Assembly (NCBI RefSeq): GCF_900096755.1
Contig: NZ_LT615227.1
Span: 832,457-896,456, forward strand
Length of the DNA: 64,000 nucleotides
DNA from: Polynucleobacter necessarius
Lineage (GTDB): Bacteria > Pseudomonadota > Gammaproteobacteria > Burkholderiales > Burkholderiaceae
Direction of reading: 5' to 3'
A program made the translations under genes and the position numbers. Of the stretch, positions 41,784 through 52,101 are shown piece after piece (position 1 is the first letter of the stretch; every line of letters begins with the position of its first letter). The notes under the pieces were generated by a model. That model saw only the letters and a list, made by a program, of their open reading frames with translations. It did no database searches and was not told the origin of the DNA.

Positions 41784-42845
41784 ATGGTTAAAGTCGACGC
41801 CCTGCAAGCACACCTCAAGTCACTGGGCTCGGGGGCTGCAATTCTGCCTTTATATATTTTCAGTGGTGACGAGCCGCTTTTAATGATGGAGGCAGTGGAT
41901 GCATTGCGTTTAGCGGCTAAGAAGTTAGGTTTTACTGAGCGCGAAGTGATGCTTCAAGAGCGTGGGTTTGATTGGAGTGCGTTAATGAGCGCTGGTCAAA
42001 CTATGTCTTTGTTCGGGGATAAGCGTTGGGTAGAGTTACGCATTCCGACGGGCAAACCTGGGCGAGATGGCGCTGATGCTTTAAAGCAGTTCGCTGCGCA
42101 AATTGCTTCTCAATCAAATGGCCCGGATGGTCCTGACACTTTGGTTTGTATCGTTTTGCCTCGCTTAGATGGTAAGACAAAAACTTCTGCATGGTTTAGC
42201 GCTCTAGAGGATGCGGGCATGGCTATTCAGATTGATTCTTTGGATCGCAGCCATCTGCCGCACTGGATTGCCGGAAGACTGAAAAAGCAAAGCCAAGAGG
42301 TTGAGGCGGGTCCAGAAGGTCAACGTGCTTTGGAGTTTATTGCTGATCAAGTAGAAGGCAATTTAATTGCGGCCCATCAAGAAATATTGAAGCTAGGATT
42401 GCTGTATCCCACAGGAAAGCTAACTGAAGAGCAAGTTCGTTCCTCAATATTAAAAGTAGCCCGCTATAACGTTTTTGAATTAACTGAAGCGATGTTGGCT
42501 GGTGATTTGGCAAGATTAAATCGTATGCTCGATGGCCTAAAAGGGGAGGGCGAGCCTCTCGTTTTGATTCTCTGGAGCGTAACGGAAGAGCTTCGGATAC
42601 TATCTAAATTAAAGGCTGCGAGCGATGCAGGTGAGTCTGTTCAGCAGTTGATGCGAGCGAATCGAATTTGGGGAAATAAAGAACGTTTATACCCAGCCGC
42701 TCTAAGGCGTGTACAGCCACTTAAATTGCGCAAAGCGATGCAGGTGGCAGCAGGATTGGATCGTCAATCAAAGGGCCTGTATGCGGCAGATTTGCCGGCA
42801 GATCCATGGGACGGTTTGCGTTTAGTTGGAAATTTATTGCGGTAA
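41784..42845 (+). CDS. holA: DNA polymerase III delta subunit
   Basis: Clamp-loader subunit that opens the beta clamp. The open frame continues upstream to 41727, but the likely start is ATG 41784 (MVKVDALQAHLKSL), 13 bases after lptE, giving 353 residues. It shows LYIFSGDEPLLMMEAVDALR (about 23-42), CIVLPRLDGKTKTSAWFSAL, and the AAA-type C-terminal region FELTEAMLAGDLARLNRMLDGLKGEGEPLVLILWSVTEELR. Confidence 0.93.
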   Translation: MVKVDALQAHLKSLGSGAAILPLYIFSGDEPLLMMEAVDALRLAAKKLGFTEREVMLQERGFDWSALMSAGQTMSLFGDKRWVELRIPTGKPGRDGADALKQFAAQIASQSNGPDGPDTLVCIVLPRLDGKTKTSAWFSALEDAGMAIQIDSLDRSHLPHWIAGRLKKQSQEVEAGPEGQRALEFIADQVEGNLIAAHQEILKLGLLYPTGKLTEEQVRSSILKVARYNVFELTEAMLAGDLARLNRMLDGLKGEGEPLVLILWSVTEELRILSKLKAASDAGESVQQLMRANRIWGNKERLYPAALRRVQPLKLRKAMQVAAGLDRQSKGLYAADLPADPWDGLRLVGNLLR

Positions 42846-42887
42846 GCAGAATTGCACCTAAAAGATAAGTGATTTAGAAAGTTAGAA

Positions 42888-44165
42888 ATGAGTTCATCGA
42901 TTCACAACATGATGCAGGACATTGGCAAGCGGGCACGTAGCGCTTCACGTGCAATGGCACGTGCATCAAGCGAGCAAAAGAATCAGGCTTTATTGCATAT
43001 TGCTAAAGTGGTTCGTCAAAAAGCTGGTGAGATTCAGAAAATAAACCAAGTAGATGTTGACCGCGCAAATGCAAATGGTCAGGATCCAGCTTTTGTGGAT
43101 CGTTTAACTATGACGCCTAAAACTATTGAAACAATGGCCTTAGGTTTAGAGCAAATTGTTTCTTTAGAAGACCCTATCGGGAAAATTACGCCATTACAAA
43201 AGCAGGCATCTGGTATTGAACTTGGTCAAATGCGTGTTCCGCTCGGAGTGATCGGCATCATTTATGAATCTCGTCCAAATGTGACGATTGATGCGGCAGC
43301 GCTTTGTTTGAAATCTGGCAATGCAGTAATACTGCGCGGTGGCTCAGAGGCGATTGACTCGAATACCCTTTTGGCGCAAATCATTCAAGAAGGCTTGGCT
43401 GCTGCAGGCCTACCTAAGGATGCTGTCCAGGTAGTGACGACAACCGATCGCGCTGCCGTTGGTGAAATGATTACGATGACTCGGTACATTGACGTTATCG
43501 TCCCACGTGGTGGTAAGAGTTTGATTGCGCGTCTCATGGCCGAGGCACGCGTACCCATGATTAAGCATTTGGATGGTATTTGTCATACCTATATTGATGC
43601 TGATGCAGATGTTGCGATGGCGGTGAAGGTTTGCGATAACGCGAAGACTCAACGCTATGCACCATGTAATGCAATGGAAACCTTGCTGGTGAATCAAAGC
43701 ATCGCAGAACAAGTTTTACCAATCCTTTGCAAAATCTACCAAGATAAAGGTGTGGAGTTGCGGGTAGATGGTTTAACGCGTAAAGCCTTGGAGGCTTCTG
43801 GGTTCAAAGGCTTAGTTGATGCCACTGAAGAAGATTGGCAGACCGAGTATTTAGCGCCAATTCTATCTATTAAGACTGTGGCTGATATGGATGAAGCGAT
43901 GGATCACATTGAGCGTTTTGGTAGCAAGCATACCGATGCCATCATTACCAACAATAAAGAAAAAGCAAATCGTTTTCTGCGCGAGGTAGATAGTGCTAGT
44001 GTGATGGTGAATGCCAGTACGCGCTTTGCTGATGGTTTTGAATACGGCTTGGGCGCTGAGATTGGAATTTCGAATGACAAGCTACACGCCCGCGGCCCTG
44101 TTGGTCTAGACGGCTTAACTTCGCTGAAGTATGTCGTCATGGGTCATGGCGAGATTCGCACTTAA
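42888..44165 (+). CDS. proA: gamma-glutamyl phosphate reductase
   Basis: Second step of proline synthesis, reducing glutamyl phosphate to the semialdehyde; partner of ProB at 557. The 425 residues contain the aldehyde dehydrogenase-type cofactor segment [36 protein letters not shown] (about 116-151), the catalytic cysteine in [15 protein letters not shown] (about 257-271), and [11 protein letters not shown]. Length is standard. Location after holA matches other betaproteobacteria. Confidence 0.97.
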   Translation: MSSSIHNMMQDIGKRARSASRAMARASSEQKNQALLHIAKVVRQKAGEIQKINQVDVDRANANGQDPAFVDRLTMTPKTIETMALGLEQIVSLEDPIGKITPLQKQASGIELGQMRVPLGVIGIIYESRPNVTIDAAALCLKSGNAVILRGGSEAIDSNTLLAQIIQEGLAAAGLPKDAVQVVTTTDRAAVGEMITMTRYIDVIVPRGGKSLIARLMAEARVPMIKHLDGICHTYIDADADVAMAVKVCDNAKTQRYAPCNAMETLLVNQSIAEQVLPILCKIYQDKGVELRVDGLTRKALEASGFKGLVDATEEDWQTEYLAPILSIKTVADMDEAMDHIERFGSKHTDAIITNNKEKANRFLREVDSASVMVNASTRFADGFEYGLGAEIGISNDKLHARGPVGLDGLTSLKYVVMGHGEIRT

Positions 44166-44191
44166 AGCATATCCATTAGGACGAATGAGAC

Positions 44192-44617
44192 GTGGCTAAC
44201 GCTTACCTTTGGGTCAAAACATTTCATATTGTGTTTATCACTTCATGGTTTGCCGGGCTTTTTTACCTTCCTAGGATCTTTGTAAATTTGGCCGATGAAA
44301 AGAATGCCGAAGCAAATACAAGACTGCTCGGAATGGCCGATAGACTCTTCCAGTTTATGACTATTCTGGCGGTTCCAGCGGTTTTGTTGGGCTTAACGCT
44401 CTGGCTTTACTTTGGAATTGGCGTTGGTGATGTCTGGATGCACGTGAAGTTGTTCTTTGTGGTTTTGGTGATTGGTTATCACCATGCATGCTGGAGCCTC
44501 TTGAAAAAGTTTCGCGCAGACCTAAATACCAAATCTGGTGTTTGGTATCGCTGGTTCAATGAAGTTCCGGTGATTTTGTTGGTGGTGATTGTGGCCTTGG
44601 TGCTTTTTAAGCCTTAA
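44192..44617 (+). CDS. hemJ: HemJ-like protoporphyrinogen oxidase (CopD family)
   Basis: Oxidises protoporphyrinogen IX in heme synthesis. The 141-residue membrane protein has four hydrophobic segments and the family signature WVKTFHIVFITSWFAGLFYLPRIFV (residues 7-31), with the conserved His, Trp and Leu-Pro-Arg. The start is a GTG at 44192 with only a weak ribosome-binding site. hemL, another heme gene, lies close by at 46412. Confidence 0.85.
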   Translation: MANAYLWVKTFHIVFITSWFAGLFYLPRIFVNLADEKNAEANTRLLGMADRLFQFMTILAVPAVLLGLTLWLYFGIGVGDVWMHVKLFFVVLVIGYHHACWSLLKKFRADLNTKSGVWYRWFNEVPVILLVVIVALVLFKP

Positions 44618-44677
44618 GTCCTAAGCATTAAGCCTCTTATATTTTTAATTTGTACCTTTACTTAGACTGTTAGCCCC

Positions 44678-46150
44678 ATGAGATTTTTTGTTGTTTGCCC
44701 AGGTGGTTTAGAAATACCGCTTGCACAGGAGCTTGCAGAGATTGCCAGTCGCCCAGATTGCAAGGCGCTTGGCGCTTGGGTAATCGACCCAACGCCCACC
44801 AGTCCTACGGGTGGAGTTGGCTTAGCAGCGCCAATTTCAGCGGCGATGGCGCTCAACTTACATTCTCGTATTGCTAGTCGCGTGCTATTGCAGATGGCGC
44901 AGGCGCCATATAGGCAAGAAGAGGACTTATATAAGCTTGCAAGTGGTTTGGCCTGGGAAGACTGGTTTACCTCCAAGCAAACATTGCGTGTTGATGTGAC
45001 CGCACATCGTTCGCCACTGAAAAGCTTGAACTTTGCAACACTCAAGATTAAGGATGCCATCGTAGATCGTTTGCGCGATGTCACAGGCGATCGCCCAAGT
45101 ATTGATACTGCCTTTCCAGACGTCAGAGTACAGGCGCATTTAACTGCAACGCAGATCACGATTTATCTAGACACTTCAGGCGAAGCTTTATTTAAGCGTG
45201 GCTGGCGTGATGAAAAAGGCGACGCTCCTTTAAAGGAAAATTTAGCTGCAGGTATTTTGTCAATTACTGGATGGCAACCTGGTCAGTCCTTATTTGATCC
45301 GATGTGCGGTAGTGGCACATTTCTAATTGAGGCTGCCCAGAAAGCGTTAGCCATTCCCCCGGGAGCTATTCGGGCGGGTATGTATGGCAACGATGCAAAG
45401 CCAAGTCGCCTCGCCTATCGCCCGCTCATTACTTCTGCAGAGGGTTTTGGTTTTCAGAGACTTAAGCCTTTTAATGAGTCAGCTGAGCAAAAGCGCTGGG
45501 TTGATTTAAAAGAGGCTTCACTAGCGCAGGTGATGGACAAGCGAAAGCTATTTCCTACTGTTGAATCACTCAAAATTAGCGGTGGCGATATTAATGAAAA
45601 ATTAGTCGCTATGTACAAAGGTAATTGGCAAAGAGCTCAGTTGCCTGATCAACCAGTAATGCGCCAGATAGATGCATTGTCTGCTAAACCGCCAGGAAAC
45701 ACTCATGAGGGTGTCATGCTGCTGAATCCTCCGTATGGTGAGCGCCTGGTGATTAAAGGTGGACGCGGTCAAGATCGCGCGGCCCAAGATTCACGTGATG
45801 CAGCTTACGATGCCGAGGAGCCAGAGAATCGTTTTGAGCTTAATTTAGAAACGGGTCGTCAGAGTGCAAAGCGTTCAAGCCGCGAGTCCTTGAAAAAGTT
45901 GCAGGCGCAAGAAGAGCAAGATCCAAAGTTTGTCGAGTTCTTGCGTCAGTTTGGTCAACATCTGAAGGATGCATTTGGTGGTTGGAATATTTTTGTATTA
46001 ACTGCTGATATGGCTTTGCCAGGGCAATTGCGCATCAAAGAGTCAAAGCGCACCCCATTAATTAATGGACCCCTTGAATGCCGTTTGTTTAAATTTGAGA
46101 TGCATCTCAAGCGCCCCGAGCTTAAGTCATCTGATGGGTCTGAGGCATAA
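44678..46150 (+). CDS. THUMP-domain class I SAM-dependent RNA methyltransferase (RlmL-like)
   Basis: A 490-residue protein with an N-terminal THUMP-type RNA-binding region, the SAM motif LFDPMCGSGTFLIEAAQ (about 207-223) and the catalytic LLNPPYGERLVIKGG (about 347-361). This matches the N-terminal methyltransferase of RlmL, which makes N2-methylguanosine at position 2445 of 23S rRNA, but the target is inferred. A charged insertion rich in Arg, Asp, Glu and Gln lies between about 362 and 420 after NPPYGERL. In E. coli RlmL carries a second methyltransferase domain, absent here. Confidence 0.85.
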   Translation: MRFFVVCPGGLEIPLAQELAEIASRPDCKALGAWVIDPTPTSPTGGVGLAAPISAAMALNLHSRIASRVLLQMAQAPYRQEEDLYKLASGLAWEDWFTSKQTLRVDVTAHRSPLKSLNFATLKIKDAIVDRLRDVTGDRPSIDTAFPDVRVQAHLTATQITIYLDTSGEALFKRGWRDEKGDAPLKENLAAGILSITGWQPGQSLFDPMCGSGTFLIEAAQKALAIPPGAIRAGMYGNDAKPSRLAYRPLITSAEGFGFQRLKPFNESAEQKRWVDLKEASLAQVMDKRKLFPTVESLKISGGDINEKLVAMYKGNWQRAQLPDQPVMRQIDALSAKPPGNTHEGVMLLNPPYGERLVIKGGRGQDRAAQDSRDAAYDAEEPENRFELNLETGRQSAKRSSRESLKKLQAQEEQDPKFVEFLRQFGQHLKDAFGGWNIFVLTADMALPGQLRIKESKRTPLINGPLECRLFKFEMHLKRPELKSSDGSEA

Positions 46151-46227
46151 GGCTAAATGAATCTAAGCGTTTTAAAATAAATAAAAATTAATTATTCGAT
46201 TGCTAGAGAAAAGCGGAGAACTACAGA

Positions 46228-46398
46228 ATGGAATTTAAAACTTATATGTGTTTGATCTGTGGCTGGGTCTACGACGAAGCGGCTGGATTACCGGATGAAG
46301 GCATTGCTCCGGGAACCCTTTGGAATGATGTACCAATGAATTGGACATGCCCTGAGTGCGGCGCTCGCAAAGAAGATTTTGAAATGATGGCTATTTAA
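46228..46398 (+). CDS. rubredoxin
   Basis: A 56-residue iron electron carrier. Cysteines occur as CLICG (about 8-12) and CPECG (about 41-45), the two CXXC pairs that bind one iron, with conserved [19 protein letters not shown] between them. The ATG at 46228 follows GCGGAGAA. The gene sits between the RNA methyltransferase and hemL; rubredoxin next to hemL occurs in other Burkholderiales. Confidence 0.96.
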   Translation: MEFKTYMCLICGWVYDEAAGLPDEGIAPGTLWNDVPMNWTCPECGARKEDFEMMAI

Positions 46399-46411
46399 TT
46401 GGGATGCAACT

Positions 46412-47713
46412 GTGGCAAAAGTAAATAAAAACGACGTTTTATTTGAGCGTGCACAAAGGACGATTCCTGGGGGTGTGAATTCTCCAGTAAGAGCTTTTCG
46501 TCAGGTGGGTGGTACGCCCCGTTTTGTTTCTAGAGCCAAGGGTGCTTATTTTTGGGATGCTGAAGACAAACGCTATATTGACTTAATCATGTCATGGGGC
46601 CCAATGATTGTGGGTCATGCCAATCCCGAAGTAGTCGAGGCTGTACAGAAGGCTGCTGAGACTAGCTTTAGTTATGGCGCTCCTACTGAAGGCGAGATTG
46701 AGTTGGCAGAGCGTATCTGCGCTCTCATGCCTAGCGTTGAGCAAGTGCGCATGGTTTCTAGCGGCACCGAAGCAACGATGAGTGCTTTGCGTTTGGCTCG
46801 TGGTTATACCGGCCGCGATCTGATTATTAAGTTTGAAGGTTGTTATCACGGTCATGCTGATAGCCTGCTAGTAAAAGCTGGCTCTGGACTTTTAACTTTT
46901 GCTGATTCAACTCAGAATGCACCGTCATCAAGTGGCGTACCTCAAGATGTTGTGAAGCACACTCTAGTGCTGCCTTATAACGATGTCGCTGCTATTGAAG
47001 AGGTATTTAAAAAACAAGGCGATCATATTGCTGCGGTGATCTTGGAGCCGATTGCCGGCAATATGAATTTGATTCAGCCATCTAAAGCATTCTTGGCAGC
47101 TATTCGGAATCTAACCCATCAGTACGGTAGCGTCTTAATTTATGACGAAGTAATGACTGGGTTCAGGGTAGCCTTAGGTGGAGCTCAATCCCTACAAGGT
47201 ATTACGCCTGACCTGACATGTTTGGGTAAGGTGATGGGCGGCGGTATGCCCATGGCTGCTTTTGGTGGCAAAAAAGAAATCATGTCCAAGCTCGCGCCAT
47301 TAGGTGGCGTCTATCAAGCGGGTACCTTGTCTGGTAATCCAGTTGCAGTAGCCTCAGGATTAAAGACTTTGGAGATTATTACGCGTGAAGGGTTTTATGA
47401 TTGCTTAGCCGGTCAAACAGAAAAGCTCATGACCGGCCTAAAGCAGGCGGCTGATCAAGCGGGCGTCCCTTTTGCGGTTGATAGTGTCGGCGGCATGTTT
47501 GGATTCTATTTTGCCAAGGAAGTGCCAAGCACTTCTGAAGCGGTTACCAAAACCGATATTGAAGCTTTTAAGAAGTTCTTTCATCTCATGTTGGATGAAG
47601 GTGTGTATCTGGCGCCGTCAGCCTATGAGGCAGGTTTTACTTCGATTGCGCATGACAATGATGTAGTCAACGCCATCATTGCTGCCGCACAAACTTCTTT
47701 TAAGAAACTGTAA
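46412..47713 (+). CDS. hemL: glutamate-1-semialdehyde 2,1-aminomutase
   Basis: PLP enzyme that makes 5-aminolevulinate in the C5 heme pathway. The 433 residues show [41 protein letters not shown] (about 115-135), [26 protein letters not shown] (about 244-253) and the PLP lysine in [18 protein letters not shown] (about 268-285). The start is GTG at 46412, 13 bases after the rubredoxin stop. The gene is convergent with apaH. Confidence 0.97.
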   Translation: MAKVNKNDVLFERAQRTIPGGVNSPVRAFRQVGGTPRFVSRAKGAYFWDAEDKRYIDLIMSWGPMIVGHANPEVVEAVQKAAETSFSYGAPTEGEIELAERICALMPSVEQVRMVSSGTEATMSALRLARGYTGRDLIIKFEGCYHGHADSLLVKAGSGLLTFADSTQNAPSSSGVPQDVVKHTLVLPYNDVAAIEEVFKKQGDHIAAVILEPIAGNMNLIQPSKAFLAAIRNLTHQYGSVLIYDEVMTGFRVALGGAQSLQGITPDLTCLGKVMGGGMPMAAFGGKKEIMSKLAPLGGVYQAGTLSGNPVAVASGLKTLEIITREGFYDCLAGQTEKLMTGLKQAADQAGVPFAVDSVGGMFGFYFAKEVPSTSEAVTKTDIEAFKKFFHLMLDEGVYLAPSAYEAGFTSIAHDNDVVNAIIAAAQTSFKKL

Positions 47714-47725
47714 GCAATACGTCAA

Positions 47726-48565
47726 TTACATTCTGAGTGGGTGGTCATAGCCATCCACTTGAATGATCTCTAGCTTTTTCTGATCTCGATTCGAGTCTGA
47801 AATTTCCATTGCAGTGAGTTTCCCGCCCCACACGCAACCGGTATCTAAACCGATGACATTGTCATGTCTTAGTAGACCTAGCGTGGACCAATGGCCAAAG
47901 TAAATCAGTGTGTCAGCAGTTTTTCTTTTGGGTGCCTGGAACCATGGCAGATAACCCTTAGGTCCATTTTCTAGGCCTTCTGAACTTTCAAACTCCATTT
48001 GGCCGCTGGGGGTGCAAAAGCGCATTCTTGTTAAGGCATTGGTGATCACGCGCAAACGCTCATACTCCCTTAGGGTGCTGCTCCACTTATTGGGAGTGTT
48101 GCCATACATATTATTCAGAAAATCCTTATAAGACTTGCTGCGCAGCGCCTTTTCTACTTCTTGTGCGCATTCAATTGTTTGTTGGAGATCCCATTGAGGC
48201 AGAGCGCCGGCATGAACGGTTAATACGTTGCCATTACTTAAAGCCATCGGCCGATGGCGAATCCATTCGATGAGCTCAGCGCGATCAGGTGCTTTGAGGA
48301 TGCTATCAACGGTATCTAAGCCCTTGGTATTGCGTAGGCCTGCATCAATTGCCAGAAGATGCAAATCATGATTGCCAAGAATGCATTCGGCACGGCCCGA
48401 CTCTTGAAGGGATTTGAGTTGCCTAAGCGCACCTAGCGAATCAGGGCCGCGATTAACTAAATCTCCCAAGAAAATCATTTTCGATTTCTTGGGAAGTTTC
48501 TTAACGAGGGCTTTGAGAGAGGGCGCACATCCTTGTACGTCCCCTATAGCGTAGATCTTGCTCAT
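47726..48565 (-). CDS. apaH: symmetrical bis(5'-nucleosyl)-tetraphosphatase
   Basis: Hydrolyses diadenosine tetraphosphate to two ADP and removes Np4 caps from RNA. The 279 residues begin MSKIYAIGDVQGCAPSLKALV and carry the metallophosphatase motifs GDVQGC, FLGDLVNRGPDSLGAL (about 32-47), LGNHDLHLLAI (about 63-73) and TVHAGALPQWDL. Length is normal. It is followed by phrB upstream on the same strand. Confidence 0.97.
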   Translation of the reverse strand: MSKIYAIGDVQGCAPSLKALVKKLPKKSKMIFLGDLVNRGPDSLGALRQLKSLQESGRAECILGNHDLHLLAIDAGLRNTKGLDTVDSILKAPDRAELIEWIRHRPMALSNGNVLTVHAGALPQWDLQQTIECAQEVEKALRSKSYKDFLNNMYGNTPNKWSSTLREYERLRVITNALTRMRFCTPSGQMEFESSEGLENGPKGYLPWFQAPKRKTADTLIYFGHWSTLGLLRHDNVIGLDTGCVWGGKLTAMEISDSNRDQKKLEIIQVDGYDHPLRM

Positions 48566-48616
48566 ACCTTATCTTAAAGCTTAAAGAGCAAATGGGTAAA
48601 GCGCTGACCTTATTTA

Positions 48617-50092
48617 CTATTCACTGATTTTTTTGACCACACTGTAACGAACCAGTGTTTTCTTGCGTGCTTCATCATGGTCCACTACTGGCTGCGGATA
48701 GTCGCGTCCCAGTACAACCCCAGCAGCTTCTAGCTCAATATGTCCGGCCTTCCATGGTGCATGGATTGATTTTTTAGAAAGTTTCTCCAGTTGCGGCAGA
48801 TAACGGCGGATAAATTTACCTTCTGGATCAAATTTCTCAGATTGGGTGATGGGGTTAAAGATGCGGAAGTAGGGTTGCGCATCGCAGCCAGATGAGGAGG
48901 CCCACTGCCATCCGCCGTTGTTTGAGGAGAACTCAAAATCATTGAGATGCTCGGCAAAGTATGCCTCACCCCAGCGCCAATCAATTCCCAGGTCTTTAGT
49001 GAGGAAGCTTGCGACAACCATACGCAGGCGATTGTGCATATAGCCACTTTGATTCAGTTGATGCATGGCGGCATCCACCAAGGGATAACCCGTTTTTCCT
49101 TCACACCAGGCGGTGAATAGTTTCTTGACATGAGTTCCACTTTCCCAGACGATATTGTCATAGTCTGGCTTAAATGAAGCGCCATCGGCTAAGCGAGGAT
49201 GGTTGGCCAAAATCATGAAATAAAAATCACGCCAAATGAGTTCGCTCAACCAAATCGTTGCGCCCATGCTGCCGGCTAACATACGTCGATGAGCTTCGCG
49301 CACTAGGCCTCGAATCGAGAGCATGCCAAAACGCAAATGCATTGAGAGATAACTCACACCTTTAATTGCAGGAAAGTCTCTGCCAATTTGATATTGATCA
49401 ATCCGAGGAAGAAAGTCCTCAAGAAAGTCTTGGCCACCCTCTGAGCCAGGCGGTAAATAGGTTTGGATGCCAGTTGGACAAAAGCCCATTGATTCCAATG
49501 AAGGCATTGGCGCATCCAGTTTTTTGGGAATAGCCGCATATTGGCCCTTAGCGGGGGAGCATTCATATGCTGCTAAATCTTTTTCTTGCAGCGTTTTAAG
49601 CCAATTATTTTTGTATGGCGTAAAAATTGAAAAGACAGTATTCGAGTTGGTCAGAATTTCTTTTTTCTCAAAGATGACCTGATCTTTAAAGTCTTCAAAT
49701 TGAATATTAGATTTTTCAAGTGTGGCTTTGACGCTAGCATCTCTAGCGATGGCCAAGGGTTCGTAATCGTGATTCACAAATACAGCCTCAACCCCTAGCT
49801 CTTTAGCAATTTGAGGGATGCATTCTGTAGGCTTACCAAATTGAACAATTAGGCCACCACCTTGCTTACGTAGTGCTTCATCAATTTGTTGTAATCCTTG
49901 CCAAATAAAATCTACTCGACGGTCATGCTTTAAGCCTTTGTCGTCTAAATCACCCTTGAGAAGTGGTTTTAGGATTTCGGTATCAAAGATAAAGGTCAGC
50001 CAGACTTGCTTGCTCTCCTTGAGTGCATGGTGGAGGGCGGCATTGTCATAAAGACGAAGATCACGGCGGAGCCAAACAAGAGCTTTTTGCAT
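48617..50092 (-). CDS. phrB: deoxyribodipyrimidine photolyase
   Basis: Light-driven repair of cyclobutane pyrimidine dimers. The 491-residue protein has an N-terminal antenna domain (MQKALVWLRRDLRLYDNAALHHAL) and the C-terminal FAD domain with WREFYFMIL-type WRDFYFMILANHP, MHNRLRMVVASFLTKDLGIDWRWGEAYFAEHLNDF and NNGGWQWASSSGCDAQPYFRIFNP, ending with a Cys-Asp instead of the common Thr-Asp. Being present suggests exposure to light in the organism or its ancestor. Confidence 0.96.
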   Translation of the reverse strand: MQKALVWLRRDLRLYDNAALHHALKESKQVWLTFIFDTEILKPLLKGDLDDKGLKHDRRVDFIWQGLQQIDEALRKQGGGLIVQFGKPTECIPQIAKELGVEAVFVNHDYEPLAIARDASVKATLEKSNIQFEDFKDQVIFEKKEILTNSNTVFSIFTPYKNNWLKTLQEKDLAAYECSPAKGQYAAIPKKLDAPMPSLESMGFCPTGIQTYLPPGSEGGQDFLEDFLPRIDQYQIGRDFPAIKGVSYLSMHLRFGMLSIRGLVREAHRRMLAGSMGATIWLSELIWRDFYFMILANHPRLADGASFKPDYDNIVWESGTHVKKLFTAWCEGKTGYPLVDAAMHQLNQSGYMHNRLRMVVASFLTKDLGIDWRWGEAYFAEHLNDFEFSSNNGGWQWASSSGCDAQPYFRIFNPITQSEKFDPEGKFIRRYLPQLEKLSKKSIHAPWKAGHIELEAAGVVLGRDYPQPVVDHDEARKKTLVRYSVVKKISE

Positions 50093-50159
50093 AGCCCCTA
50101 TATTAGGGCTAGTTAAGCCAAAGCGCTGAGGGCGGTCTGATTAAGACGGGTTAAGATCG

Positions 50160-50979
50160 ATGGTAATTATGGATACGATCTTTTTTATTCTCTCGAAAGT
50201 GGTGCAATTTTGTATTGAGCCCTTGAACTGGCTCTTAATTTTTATACCGCTAAGTTTACTTTTCTTAAGCCTCAGAAAGCCGGCCCTTTGTAAGCGCTTC
50301 TTATTGCTAGCAATTGCGCCGATTTGTTGCTTGTTGGTTGGTTGCCTGCATCTGAGGTTTTCTTGAGGGCGCTTGAGGATGCTGTACCAAAAACCAGTAT
50401 TTCAGAGTTATCGGGGAAAGATCTTGGCGGCATCATTGTTTTAGTGGAGCAATTGAGGGCGGTCAAATCGCCTTAGATCGCGGTGAAATTTCGATTTACT
50501 CCTCTGCCGAGCGAGTCACTAAAGCGTTTGAGCTGATTCGTAAATACCCAAATTTGCTATACATTTTTAGTGGATATTCAGGAAGACTTTCACCTGTAGG
50601 CCCATCTGAGGCTGATGCATTCAAGCAGCTCATTCAGGAGCAGGGTTTAAGCGAGTCCAATGCCCATTACGAGAACCAGTCTCGTAATACCTATGAAAAT
50701 ATCTTGTATATGAAGCCCATGATTGCTGAATTTGGGATTAAAGGCGATGCTGGTGAAGTGAAGCCTTGGTTATTAATTACCTCAGCAAGTCATATGTACC
50801 GGTCAGTTAAGATATTTGAGAATCAGGGCGTTTCAGTCATTCCCGTTCCAGTGGACTACCAGACGGCCAAACGACTTCCTTGGGGCACATTTGATTTGGG
50901 GGATGGGGCCCAAAACTGGAATAAGCTGGTCCATGAGGTAATTGGGTTATTGGCATATTGGGCTACCGGGAAAATTTAG
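50160..50979 (+). pseudogene. YdcF/ElyC-family membrane protein, two frameshifts
   Basis: Three pieces in consecutive frames encode one YdcF/ElyC-type protein (DUF218). Piece 1: MVIMDTIFFILSKVVQF with two membrane segments to LLVG. Near 50330-50344 the frame slips by one base, then WLPASEVFLRALEDAVPKTSISELSGKDLGGIIVL follows. A missing G near 50444 (TTAGTGGAGC, expected TTAGGTGGAGC) shifts it again to GAIEGGQIALDRGEISIYSS and the intact remainder, which holds YIFSGYSGRL and the NTYENI motif typical of the family. Both lesions equal one-base deletions. Confidence 0.85.
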
Positions 50980-51001
50980 ATATTCGGTAAAATAAACCCA
51001 T

Positions 51002-51646
51002 ATGACCTCTGCTAAAAAAGCACCCTCTGCTTCAGATATAGCGCCTTCGCCAGAGTCATCAACTTCCTTTTCAGCCGATCATTTGGCTAATCAATTATTG
51101 GTTGCCATGCCAGGCATGGTAGATCCCAATTTTGCAGGTTCCGTAATTTATCTTTTCGAGCACACCGAGAGGGGCGCCATGGGCCTGGTGGTGAATAGAC
51201 CGACCGAAGTCGATCTGGCAACGCTATTTGACAAGATCGAGCTTAAATTAGAAATTGCACCCTTATTAGATCAACCTGTTTATTTTGGCGGTCCTGTGCA
51301 AATCGAACGCGGCTTTGTTCTGCACGAACCCAACCCCGATCTTTCTTACAGCTCTTCCTTAGTAATCCCGGGCGGTCTCACGATGACTGCATCTAAGGAT
51401 GTTCTAGAGGCAGTGGCAATTGGTAATGGTCCCAGAAAGTTCTTAATGACCTTAGGCTATGCAGGTTGGGGTGCGGGACAGCTTGAGGAAGAGATTACTG
51501 CAAACGGCTGGATCAATGTTCCAGTTTCGCGCGAACAAATGAGTGAGGTAATTTTTAATACGCCATTTAGTCAGCGCTATCAAAAAGCCATGAGTCATCT
51601 GGGGTTTGATTTATCAGACCTATCTGGTGAGGCGGGTCATGCTTAA
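51002..51646 (+). CDS. YqgE/AlgH family protein
   Basis: A 214-residue cytoplasmic protein of the UPF0301 family of unclear function. After a polar Ser/Ala-rich leader (about 28 residues), conserved blocks are LANQLLVAMPGMVDPNFAGSVIYLFEHTERGAMGLVVNRP, VYFGGPVQIERGFVLH, and LGYAGWGAGQLEEEITANGW. It is the first of the group yqgE-ruvX-pyrR-pyrB, all close together. The ruvX start is 15 bases past its stop. Confidence 0.93.
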   Translation: MTSAKKAPSASDIAPSPESSTSFSADHLANQLLVAMPGMVDPNFAGSVIYLFEHTERGAMGLVVNRPTEVDLATLFDKIELKLEIAPLLDQPVYFGGPVQIERGFVLHEPNPDLSYSSSLVIPGGLTMTASKDVLEAVAIGNGPRKFLMTLGYAGWGAGQLEEEITANGWINVPVSREQMSEVIFNTPFSQRYQKAMSHLGFDLSDLSGEAGHA

Positions 51647-51661
51647 TCGAGTTCTCTACTA

Positions 51662-52054
51662 ATGAGTGAGTTAACTACAGTCATGGCTTTTGACTACGGC
51701 ACTCGTCGCGTTGGTGTTGCAGTAGGCAATTCAGTGAGTAGAAGCGGTCAGGCATTAAAAACGATAGCCACTCCCAATATTGATGAACTGTTCCGTGAAA
51801 TTGAAGGTCTTCTGAAGGAGTGGAGACCGAATCAACTGGTTGTTGGTCTTCCTATGCATCCTGATGGCACCGCACACGAGATGACTGCTAAAGCGAAGCG
51901 GTTTGGGAATCAGTTAAATGGACGCTTTAGCCTGCCTGTAGCTTGGGTGGATGAGCGTTATACATCAGCAGTTTTAGAGGGCAAACCCGAGATGCGGGAC
52001 AATCTAGATGCGCAGTCCGCCGCCCTGATTCTGGAGCAATATTTTGCGGGTTAA
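51662..52054 (+). CDS. ruvX: YqgF/RuvX Holliday junction resolvase-like protein
   Basis: A 130-residue RNase H-fold protein involved in processing the 5' end of 16S rRNA, and once proposed as a Holliday junction nuclease. Features are VMAFDYGTRRVGVAVGNS (residues 8-25), VVGLPMHPDGTAHEM (about 60-74) and WVDERYTSAVLEG (about 95-107), carrying the acidic residues. It lies between yqgE and pyrR in the conserved order. Confidence 0.95.
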   Translation: MSELTTVMAFDYGTRRVGVAVGNSVSRSGQALKTIATPNIDELFREIEGLLKEWRPNQLVVGLPMHPDGTAHEMTAKAKRFGNQLNGRFSLPVAWVDERYTSAVLEGKPEMRDNLDAQSAALILEQYFAG

Positions 52055-52101
52055 GGCTTGAGAAGTTTTGATTGGTTAATACATAGTGTTGGAACTGAAG
52101 A

